A stretch of DNA of 64,000 bases from assembly GCA_947044405.1 (NCBI GenBank), contig CAMRHE010000168.1:186501-250500 (forward strand), given 5' to 3'. The position numbers and the translations under genes were made by a program. The stretch is from Leptodactylus fallax (Eukaryota > Chordata > Amphibia > Anura > Leptodactylidae). Below, in pieces: positions 55,663-64,000 of the stretch. Each line of letters begins with the position of its first letter. Positions within the stretch are counted from its first letter, which is position 1. Under the pieces are notes generated by a model that saw only the letters and a program-made list of their open reading frames with translations, was not told where the DNA came from and ran no database searches.

Positions 55663-56516
55663 ATGTACTGTATGTACTAAGTATTAAGCAAATCAATTCC
55701 AGCAAAAATGGGGGTTAATTCCAGGAATGGACCTGACTTCTATTAATCGCTAAAAAACTGTTCTTGCCATCTTGTGTTGTCATCTCTACGTAGCATTTTC
55801 AGGGTGGCCACATGGTAATTTTTTTACTCAAAATAGGCTAAAAACAGGGTCTTAGATGAATGCTAATTGAAGCAAACAGGAGTTGACACGTTGCAATGAC
55901 CTCATCTTATCATTTGTGGCATATCCTAGTCAAATGCCAGCAATTGCTATACAGAAACACCTTTGAGGGTCACATTTTTAAGTTGCAAGTACTCTCTTAC
56001 TTTAAGACTCCTGCTGCATGGAATATGGTATATGTTACAAATATAAAGAATATAATTAATTAATTTAATGCAAAAACAATATTGTAGGTATAATTACATT
56101 TCTTTATTCCCCTTTTATCTTGATCTAAATTCTTCCTGCAGATTATATACAGCCCTCCATAGTACTGATTGTCTGCTCTCATCTTTAAGAAGCCAGCTCA
56201 TTGACCTGAACAATGAATCAATCTTTAACAGCAACGAGACCTTAACATTAACCTAATCATGTACAAAAAGGAAGAAAGAAAAATTTAAGTTGTCTTGAAG
56301 AGCAGCATCACCATGGCAGCCGTCATCTTTTACAAACTGCCCATCACAACAGACACCAAATATTGTTAACCCTTATTATGTACCTGTGACAGTTACACAG
56401 TTTTCTATTTTGAGTCTATTTTACCCAGAGTCTCTTGATTCTATTTTTATATTTTTTAGTTGGTCACATAGAGGCAGTATATAAACCTTAAGAATCAAAG
56501 GGTTATCTCATAGATA
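55663..56516. other. Unassigned DNA
   Basis: No gene or repeat is recognised between the miniature element and T4. Confidence 0.4.
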
Positions 56517-58160
56517 GTCATATGAAAAAGTTTGGGCACCCCTATTAATCTTAATCATTTTTAGTTCTAAATATTTGGGTGTTTGCAACAGCCCTTTCAA
56601 TTTGATATATCTAATAACTGATGGACACAGTAATATTTCAGGATTGAAATGAGGTTTATTGTACTAACAGAAAATGTGCAATATGCATTAAACCAAAATT
56701 TGACCGTTGCAAAAGTATGGGCACCTCAACAGAAAAGTGACATTAATATTTAGTAGATCCTCCTTTTGCAAAAATAACAGCCTCTAGTCGCTTCCTGTAG
56801 CTTTTAATCAGTTCCTGGATCCTGGATGAAGGTATTTTTGACCATTCCTCTTTACAAAACAATTCCAGTTCAGTTAAGTTTGATGGTCGCCAAGCATGGA
56901 CAGCCCGCTTCAAATTATCCCACAGATGTTCAATGATATTCAGGTCTGGGGACTGGGATGGCCATTCCAGAACATTGTAATTGTTCCTCTGCATGAATGC
57001 CCGAGTAGATTTGGAGCTGTGTTTTGGATCATTGTCTTGCTGAAATATCCATCCCCGGCGTAACTTCAAATTCGTCACTGATTCTTGTACATTATTCTCA
57101 AGAATCTGCTGATACTGAGTTGAATCCATGCGACCCTCAACTTTAACAAGATTCCCGGCGCCGGCATTGGCCACACAGCCCCAAAGCATGATGTAACCTC
57201 TACCAAATTTTACAGTGGGTAGCAAGTGTTTTTCTTGGAATGCTGTGTTTTTTTGACGCCATGCATAACGCCTTTTTGTATGACCAAACAACTCAATCTT
57301 TGTTTCATCAGTCCACAGGACCTTCTTCCAAAATGAAGCTGGCTTGTCCAAATGTGCTTTTGCATACCTCAGGCGACTCTGTTTGTGGCGTGCTTTCAGA
57401 AACGGCTTCTTTCGCATCACTCTCCCATACAGCTTCTCCTTGTGCAAAGTGTGCTGTATTGTTGACCGATGCACAGTGACACCATCTGCAGCAAGATGAT
57501 GCTGCAGCTCTTTGGAGGTGGTCTGTGGATTGTCCTTGACTGTTCTCACCATTCTTCTTCTCTGCCTTTCTGATATTTTTCTTGGCCTGCCACTTCTGGG
57601 CTTAACAAGAACTGTCCCTGTGGTCTTCCATCTCCTTACTATGTTCCTCACAGTGGAAACTGACAGGTTAAATCTCTGAGACAACTTTTTGTATCCTTCC
57701 CCTGAACAACTATGTTGAACAATCTTTGTTTTCAGATCATGTGAGAGTTGTTTTGAGGAGCCCATGATGCCACTCTTCAGAGGAGATTCAAATAGGAGAA
57801 CAACTTGCAATTGGCCACCTTAAATACCTTTTCTCATGATTGGATACACCTGGCTATGAAGTTCAAAGCTCAGTGAGGTTACAAAACCAATTTTGTGCTT
57901 CAGTAAGTCAGTAAAAATTAGTTAGGAGTATTCAAATCAATAAAATGATAAGGGTACCCAAATTTTTGCACCGGTCAAATTTTGGTTTAATGCATATTGC
58001 ACATTTTCTGTTAGTACAATAAACCTCATTTCAATCCTGAAATATTACTGTGTCCATCAGTTATTAGATATATCAAATTGAAATGGCTGTTGCAAACACC
58101 CAAATATTTAGAACTAAATATGATTAAGATTAATAGGAGTGCCCAAACTTTTTCATATGA

Positions 58161-58163
<3 letters not shown>
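56517..58163 (-). mobile_element. Tc1/mariner family T4 with an intact transposase
   Basis: Terminal inverted repeats of about 210 bp (56517-56727 and about 57950-58163) begin GTCATATGAAAAAGTTTGG. They differ at only about three positions over the outer 190 bp by eye. Each end holds an outer copy (AAAGTTTGGGCACCCC) and an inner copy (CAAAAGTATGGGCACC) of a related motif, an IR/DR structure. TA is at 56515-56516; the right flank reads TG then a TA array. High terminal identity plus an open transposase suggest a young, possibly recently mobile copy. Confidence 0.94.
56743..57765 (-). CDS. Tc1/mariner DDE transposase, uninterrupted 340 residues (T4)
   Basis: The enzyme class cuts a transposon at its ends and inserts it at TA. 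The start is placed at ATG 57763-57765 (MGSSKQLSHD), which matches the usual Tc1 N-terminus; an in-frame ATG 15 codons upstream would add MQVVLLFE but looks like leader sequence. A paired-like DNA-binding region with two helix-turn-helix motifs covers about 1-110, split by the hook SGRPRK (58-63). The DDE domain has D153 (WTDETK), D244 (QQDNDPKHS) and E279 (NIIEHLW), spaced DD34E as in Sleeping Beauty. It ends GGSTKY, the usual Tc1 terminus. The glycine-rich box reads KFGRGYIM rather than the common KHGGGSIM, which could reduce activity. No intron or stop is present. Activity is an inference. Confidence 0.95.
   Translation of the reverse strand: MGSSKQLSHDLKTKIVQHSCSGEGYKKLSQRFNLSVSTVRNIVRRWKTTGTVLVKPRSGRPRKISERQRRRMVRTVKDNPQTTSKELQHHLAADGVTVHRSTIQHTLHKEKLYGRVMRKKPFLKARHKQSRLRYAKAHLDKPASFWKKVLWTDETKIELFGHTKRRYAWRQKNTAFQEKHLLPTVKFGRGYIMLWGCVANAGAGNLVKVEGRMDSTQYQQILENNVQESVTNLKLRRGWIFQQDNDPKHSSKSTRAFMQRNNYNVLEWPSQSPDLNIIEHLWDNLKRAVHAWRPSNLTELELFCKEEWSKIPSSRIQELIKSYRKRLEAVIFAKGGSTKY

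Positions 58164-58165
<2 letters not shown>

Positions 58166-58212
<47 letters not shown>
58166..58212. repeat. TA dinucleotide array beside T4
   Basis: About 23 TA units start 2-3 bp from the right end of T4, consistent with insertion at the edge of a TA array or later expansion of the TA duplication. Confidence 0.95.
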
Positions 58213-58214
<2 letters not shown>

Positions 58215-58345
58215 TCGTAGATAAAGGTCCCTGGCCTGCAACTCTCACCATAAGTCAGAAGGAAAAGGTGTATCTAAATGGCTGCCATTTTAAAAACCAA
58301 AGCCAAAACTGTGGGAATCAGTTGATGAACCCAGCAGGTCTAATC

Positions 58346-58713
58346 TTAAAGGTTTTTTTCTAGGACATACACTTTGGATAAGTCATCAATATCTGATTGG
58401 TGGGGCTGTTTGAAGAGGCCACTATGCTCTCAAGCCCTGAGGCCTCTTTCCTGTGCCAATGATGTCATGTTAATTGGTCACATGGTACAGTAGCAAGTCA
58501 GTCCCTTTCAAGTGAAAGGGGCTGAGATACAATGCCAAGCACATTCTCTATGGAATGTACAGCACTGTTCTGGGTTTTCAGTGAAGAGCCTGCAGAGCTC
58601 ACCTGAACACTGTGAAGTCTTGAACCTGTTGATCTGTGTGGAGGTACCTGGTGTTGGAGCCTCCAATTACATATGAATGACCTATCCTTAGGAGTCTTGG
58701 AAAACCCCTTTAA
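58346..58713. mobile_element. TTAA-flanked miniature element (GGATAGGTCATCAATAT arms)
   Basis: TTAA is at 58346-58349 and 58710-58713. The left TTGGATAAGTCATCAATAT faces the right-end complement AAGGATAGGTCATTCATAT. The interior has GAGGCC words and CTTTCAAGTGAAAGG (a palindrome at about 58505). It is noncoding. Confidence 0.75.
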
Positions 58714-59670
58714 GAATAGCATGCATGCATCAATATAAAAGGTTGATTTGCCATGTTAATTTGGTATCACACTAATAATGGTTTTACAATGTGCCTGTGC
58801 GTTGTCCATTTTAGGCATTACATAATGCTACTTAGTGAGTTTTCAACATATTGCTCAGTTTGCCAAAGGAATGATGATGCGAGGATTGATATTATATAAT
58901 AAGTCATGTGAGTGGTGTTCTCCTTCTGCCTTTCTCATTTAGTGGTACAATTTACTCTGCTAATTTGGTTGCCACTATAACGGCTCATGGAGACTGACAT
59001 GTATGACATTGATATTACATGGGGCCAAACTGCTCCTTAGTATGTATCTGGATGTCATGCAATGCTGCACTGACACTTTTGTACAGAAGTATTTTTTCCT
59101 GGAACCAATTTTCTAGAGGAGAATACTTCCATACTGTACATAAATGACAGCATTTTTTTTTTCATATTAGAATTAAAACTGGAAGAGAATAAACTCTATA
59201 TGTGCCACATGTGATTGGATGCATACATAGGTACAGAGGAGGCCCTATGTACATGTATGGCAGCCCTGTTATGACGCAATACATCTCGTCTGGGAGAACC
59301 ACGTGCCCTTCTTTGTGACATTGACGCTACATGTGCAGACCATGCTCCCTTTTCAGACATGACTGGCACATAAAGTGGCTGAGTCATATACAAAATCAAC
59401 TGCTTCCCCGGCAGTGCGAGAGATTTACTTGAACATCCTTTTTTTTGGTAGCCACCCAGAGCTTCTGGCCTAAACTTTAGGGCAAGATAATGTTATAACA
59501 CAGAATAACCTTGCAGCTCTACTAACATAATACTTATCATCCTCACTACATTATGTATGAAGCATAGCCCATTCTTATCCAGAGGTGCATTCCCAATTCT
59601 GCTGGTTACTGAGCGCTAACATCTAATGTGACAAAGTTCTGTTTCTTTACAACTGTGATAGGGATCACTA
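58714..59670. other. Unassigned DNA
   Basis: No gene or repeat boundary is recognised. Confidence 0.4.
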
Positions 59671-59685
59671 TATATATATATATAT

Positions 59686-60235
59686 TGTAAACCGATGACT
59701 GGAAAAATATTGGAAGGGATGTAAATCTCACCCAGGTTGCTCAGATGGGTGAGATGACGGAAATCCAGAAAGTTTGCTCTCAGCAGACAACTATGTTTGC
59801 TGAGCATTATTTAAGTGCTGTGCACTGGGCAGGATTTTTTATGGAATGGCGGGTAGGTTGGTAGTGGGACCTGCCATTCCCATCCCCTCCAGTCCACACC
59901 TTGTGGACACTCCTGGAAGAAACCCAGCTGACTGGGATCTCCTCATTAAGGGGATATAAGAAGTCTGCTAGGAGAGCAGACTGTGGCAGAGCTTGGCTGG
60001 AAAGCCACAAAGAAAGTGGCTACTGCTGGAAGACAATCTGACTTTTGAACTTGTTCCTATTCTAGGTGAGGTAACCTATTTCTGTTCAGTTAGAGCCCAG
60101 ACGGGCAGGTATTTATTTTTTCGGTTTCTGTTATGTTGCATGTACCAAGGAGTGTTTTGAGTGAATAAAACTCAATACTTGGACTAATAGCTTGGAGTCT
60201 GTGTTCATGTCAGCCCACCCAGCACCCCAGATCCT

Positions 60236-60239
<4 letters not shown>
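59686..60239 (+). mobile_element. LTR-like insertion (family gamma) inside a TA array
   Basis: A short TA array (59670-59685) is followed by TGTAAACCGATGACTGG. The sequence ends CCAGATCCTGACT, then the TA array resumes. ATAT abuts both ends. A promoter-like GGGATATAAGAAG (about 59952) precedes a signal AATAAAACTC (about 60164) by about 210 bp, as in an LTR. CAGTTAGAGCCCAGACGGG resembles the family delta R/U5 region. The terminal CA appears mutated to CT. Confidence 0.62.

Positions 60240-60291
<52 letters not shown>
60240..60291. repeat. TA dinucleotide array between two LTR-like insertions
   Basis: About 26 TA units separate families gamma and delta. Confidence 0.95.
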
Positions 60292-60296
<5 letters not shown>

Positions 60297-60831
60297 GAAG
60301 GTGACAGGTAAAGTTCTGGACACTATATCTCTCCCAGATTCCTCACTTATGTGTGGTAAGTGAGCTTACAACACTGATGTCTGTAGCAAAACTCAGCTGT
60401 GAGAAGGCCTATTAACTGTTTCCTGTCCTACAGCAGGAAGGAGCCTTCAAGCACAGGTGGGAGCTTGGCCTCATTAAACGGCCCATAAAAGGTTGTCAAG
60501 ACCTCAGTCCTGGGCAGTTCCTGGGGAGAGAGGAGTAGGTTCTGTTCTAAGACCCTGATATCTGGTGAGAGATCAGTGTGAACTGTGGCCTTTATCTTTT
60601 GCCCTGTGTATTAACCGTGTGGCTGAAGCAAGCCACACATATGAGGGCCTCTTTGTATAGTTAGTTGCTCAGACGAGCAGGATTTCTGTTATTTTTTGCC
60701 TGACTGTTAAGGCTTATTTTGTTTTGCTGTTTGGAAAAATAAAGCACAGGGTAAAACCTGTTTGTACCTGACTTTTTGTGTCTGTCTCTGACTGTCTGGG
60801 TCCGCTGCTGCTACCACTGAGCGAATCCTCC

Positions 60832-60835
<4 letters not shown>
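60291..60835 (+). mobile_element. LTR-like insertion (family delta, copy 2) inside a TA array
   Basis: GTGAGAAGGTGACAGG at the left and CGAATCCTCCCACA at the right match the ends of the solo LTR at 24200-24677. GCCCATAAAAGG (about 60480) is a TATA-like box, and AATAAAGCACAGGG (about 60739) carries the polyadenylation signal. It is flanked on both sides by TA repeats (60240-60290, 60836-60877). The first base or two are blurred by the array. Confidence 0.72.

Positions 60836-60877
<42 letters not shown>
60836..60877. repeat. TA dinucleotide array between LTR delta and T2 copy 2
   Basis: About 21 TA units directly abut the T2 terminal repeat, whose first bases (CA) are lost in the array. Confidence 0.95.
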
Positions 60878-60881
<4 letters not shown>

Positions 60882-62489
60882 AGACCAAAAGTTTGGACAC
60901 ACCTTCTCATTCCAATAGTTTTCTGTATTTTCATGACTATAAAAATTGTAGATTCACACTGAAGTCATCAAAACTATGAATTAACACATGTGGAATTATA
61001 TACTTAACAAAAAAGTGTGAAACAACTGAAAATATGTCTTATATTCTAGGTTCTTCAAAGTAGCCACCTTTTGCTTTGATTACTGCTTTGCACACTCTTG
61101 GCATTCTCTTGATGAGCTTCAAGAGGTAGTCACCTGAAATGGTTTTCACTTCACAGGTGTGCCCTGTCAGGTTTAATAAGTGGGATTTCTTGCCTTATAA
61201 ATGGGGTTGGGACCATCAGTTGTGGTGTTCAGAAGTCAGGTGGATACACAGCTGATAATCCTACTGAATGGAGTGTTCGAATTTGTATTATGGCAAGAAA
61301 AAAGCAGCTAAGTAAAGAAAAATGAGTGGCCATCATTACTTTAAGAAATGAAGGTTAGTCAGTCCGAAAAATTGGGAAAACTTTGAAAGTGTCCCCAAGT
61401 GCGGTGGCCAAAACCATCAAGCGCTACAAAGAAACTGGCTCACATGAGGACCACCCCAGGAAAGGAAGACCAAGAGTCACCTCTGCTGCGGAGGATAAGT
61501 TCATCCGAGTCACCAGCCTCAGAAATCGCAGGTTAACAGCAGCTCAGATTAGAGACCAGGTCAATGCCACACAGAGTTCTAGCAGCAGACACATCTCTAC
61601 AACAACTGTTAAGAGGAGACTGTGTGCAGCAGGCCTTCATGGTAAAATAGCTGCTAGGAAACCACTGCTAAGGACAGGCAACAAGCAGAAGAGACTTGTT
61701 TGGGCTAAAGAACACAAGGAATGGACATTAGACCTGTGGAAATCTGTGCTTTGGTCTGATGAGTCCAAATTTGAGATCTTTGGTTCCAACCACCGTGTCT
61801 TTGTGCGACGCAGAAAAGGTGAACGAATGGATTCTACATGCCTGGTTCCCACCATGAAGCATGGAGGAGGAGGTGTGATGGTGTTTTGCTGGTGACACTG
61901 CTGGGGATTTATTCAGAATTGAAGGAATACTGAACCAGCATGGTTACCACAGCATCTTGCAGCGGCATGCTATTCCATCCGGTTTGCGTTTAGTTGGACC
62001 ATCATTTATTTTTCAACAGGACAATGACCCCAAACACACCTCCAGACTGTGTGGGCTATTTGACCAAGAAGGAGAATGATGGGGTGCAACGCCAGATGAC
62101 CTGGCCTCCACAGTCACCAGACCTGAACCCAATCGAGATGGTTTGGGGTGAGCTGGACCGCAGAGTGAAGGCAAAAGGGCCAACAAGTGCTAAGCATCTC
62201 TGGGAACTCCTTCAAGACTGTTGGAAGACCATTTCAGGTGACTACCTCTAGAAGCTCATCAAGAGAATACCAAGAGTGTGCAAAGCAGTAATCAAAGCAA
62301 AAGGCTACTTTGAAGAACCTACAATATAAGACATATTTTCAGTTCTTTCACACTTTTTTGTTAAGTATATAATTCCACATGTGTTAATTCATAGCTTTGA
62401 TGCCTTCAGTGTGAATCTACAATTTTTATAGTCATGAAAATACAGAAAACTCTTGGAATGAGGTGTGTCCAAACTTTTGGTCTGTACTG
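60878..62489 (+). mobile_element. Tc1/mariner family T2, copy 2, full length
   Basis: It runs from GTACAGACCAAAAGTTTGG at 60878 to CTTTTGGTCTGTACTG at 62489, with a TATATATA remnant of the target array on the right. Long terminal inverted repeats of about 260 bp match copy 1. The inner left boundary is at GAAATGGTTTTCACTTC near 61150. Confidence 0.92.
61290..62329 (+). pseudogene. Tc1-type transposase remnant (T2 copy 2)
   Basis: ATG at 61290 gives MARKKQLSKEK and then TGA (Arg codon CGA in copy 1), followed by a TAG replacing Gln (EG*SVRK). The frame is open from about 61347 to 61895 and includes the helix-turn-helix region, GRPR, WSDESKFEIFG (first Asp) and KHGGGGVMV. An 8-bp deletion there, a 2-bp deletion near 62052 and a TAG replacing Leu near 62248 break the rest, which still shows [10 protein letters not shown] and NPIEMVW. 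Copy 2 retains the 7 bp missing from copy 1, and copy 1 retains the 8 bp missing here. Confidence 0.92.
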
Positions 62490-63339
62490 TATATATATGT
62501 CTTTACATCGAATACACAATAATTTAATATATTATATTATAATTATAATGATCTCAGTAGCAACTACTGTATCTGAAAAACCTGAGTTTGGCACTGTCAT
62601 GATATCAATATGTGCTATAAATAGAACTGCAGGTGAAAAAATGTTCAGATTTACTATGAAACTTCCATGATTTCATTTCCACATTTCTTTACATATTAAG
62701 TTATCATGGAGCTGACAGACCCTCTTACAGATACATGTTGATAGGATAGATGTAAAAACAAAACAAAAAACTGTAGTTCTGAAGTCTAATAAGCAAATCT
62801 TATGGAGAAAATGCTAATTGAAATCATCAAGCCTTTTACATGAAATGTACATAAATATATTAATACTTCTTTATATTATATTTGATTATTGACATCATTG
62901 CAGTCTGCTCTAAAAGTCAAGTCTAGTTAGTATAGCAAATTTAAAATTTTTATGTTGTGAATACAAATTTATGCCTGAAAGAGATATAGTAATAAAATAT
63001 TAAAGATCTATAACATTGTTTAATCATAAAATATGAACATTTGATTAATCCATGACTTGCTAGAGGTCCAAGCTAATGATTTAATAATTAAACATTACCA
63101 GAACATCTTAGTTGAAAATATTCTCATCTTGTTAGATAACTATCATATCCCCACAGTATTTCTTTTTACGACAGCTAACAATATAGCCATGAAAAATCCT
63201 TTTGTCTGCATCTGGCAGCACTAAACTGGTGATAGTCATGCTTTATACAGCTCATCAGATTCATTTTTTTTTTCTGGCGACTTAAAGTGGAACTGTGAAG
63301 TTTTATGCTGCTCCATCTGAGTGATAGGTTTACTATATA
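62490..63339. other. Unassigned AT-rich DNA
   Basis: A short TA-rich flank is followed by about 800 bp with no recognisable gene or repeat. Confidence 0.45.
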
Positions 63340-64000
63340 CAGTGGGGGGAAAAAAAGTATTTAGTCAGCCACCAATTGTGCAAGTTCTCCCACTTAAAAA
63401 GATGAGAGGCCTGTAATTGTCATCATAGGTAGACCACAACTATGAGAGACAAAATGAGAAAACATATCTAGAAAATCACATTGTCTGATTTTTTTTTTTT
63501 TAAGAATTTATTTGCAAATTATGGTGGAAAATAAGTATTTGGTCAATAACAAAAGTTCATCTCAATACTTTGTTATATATCCTTTGTTGGCAATGACAGA
63601 GGTCAAACGTTTTCTGTAAGTCTTCACAAGGTTGGCATACACTGTTGCTGGTATGTTGGCCCATTCCTCCATGCAGATCTCCTCTAGAGCAGTGATGTTT
63701 TGGGGCTGTCGCTGGGCAACACGGACTTTCAACTCCCTCCAAAGGTTTTCTATGGGGTTGAGATCTGGAGACTGGCTAGGCCACTCCAGGACCTTGAAAT
63801 GCTTCTTACGAAGCCACTCCTTCATTACCCTGGCGGTGTGCTTGGGATCATTGTCATGCTGAAAGACCCAGCCACGTTTCATCTTCAATGCCCTTACTGA
63901 TGGAAGGAAGTTTGCACTCAAAATCTCACGATACATGGCCCCATTCTTTCTTTCATGTAAACAGATCAGTCGTCCTGGTCCCTTTGCAGAGAAACAGCCC
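63340..64000 (-). mobile_element. Tc1/mariner family T1, copy 5, cut by the window edge
   Basis: CAGTGGGGGGAAAAAAAGTA starts at 63340 after TA at 63338-63339. The element continues past the window end, so only the 3' terminal repeat and the C-terminal half of the transposase are seen. Confidence 0.93.
63562..64000 (-). pseudogene. Tc1-type transposase C-terminal part (T1 copy 5), open to the window edge
   Basis: The frame is open from the edge to the normal terminus ITKY and stop at 63562. It includes [30 protein letters not shown] (second catalytic Asp) and [14 protein letters not shown] (Glu). No disruption is visible in this half, unlike copies 1, 3 and 4. The state of the N-terminal half is unknown. 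It is called a pseudogene only by analogy with the other copies. Confidence 0.75.

Overview
This window looks like transposon-dense, AT-rich intergenic or intronic DNA from a frog, probably a neobatrachian. That is an inference from the repeat types: many Tc1/mariner elements, a PGBD4-like piggyBac with swarms of TTAA-flanked miniature elements, a Penelope-like retroelement fragment with GIY-YIG endonuclease residues, a CR1/L2-type LINE tail, and repeated TTAA-CCCCTT sequences familiar from anuran genomes. I found no host protein-coding exon, tRNA or rRNA gene that I can support. Almost every coding-like stretch is a transposase or reverse-transcriptase remnant.

Tc1/mariner elements fall into six families. 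T1 (ends CAGTGGGGAAAAAAGTA) has five copies: 3215-5551, 6980-8557, 26405-28041, 44780-46377 and 63340 to the window edge. T2 (ends CAGTACAGACC) has two full copies, 51399-53020 and 60878-62489, and a lone terminal repeat at 50501-50768. T3 is at 15505-17187, T5 at 28078-28858, and T6 is a fragment at 37538-38212. T4 (56517-58163) is the standout: it carries an uninterrupted 340-residue transposase with the D153/D244/E279 triad inside nearly identical terminal repeats. All other copies are broken by nonsense mutations, frameshifts or deletions.

LTR-type insertions are solo LTRs. One family has two copies with exact 5-bp target duplications (4497-5350, which sits inside a T1 element, and 43496-44361). 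Three more LTR-like sequences (28908-29336, 59686-60239, about 60291-60835) sit inside TA-dinucleotide arrays. Another (24200-24677) interrupts the piggyBac-associated repeat.

Non-autonomous elements fill much of the rest. They include a hAT-like element with a perfect 8-bp target duplication (1570-2402), many TTAA-flanked elements (for example 31992-32498, 34377-34705, 47398-47681, 55427-55662, 58346-58713), and three copies of a large repeat built of degenerate 0.3-0.4 kb modules (22617-24817 next to the piggyBac gene, 39331-40960, 47682-50320).

The most interesting structures are the intact T4 transposon, a pair of inverted segments at 41.2-41.96 kb carrying hammerhead-ribozyme-like cores, a perfect 81-nt palindrome at 50374-50454, a long-armed hairpin at 46391-46572, and the repeated use of TA arrays as insertion sites. 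Nothing here suggests genes working in a pathway. The window records successive nested insertions, and several can be ordered by which element interrupts which. Repeat boundaries were read by eye and may be off by a few bases, more for degenerate repeats.
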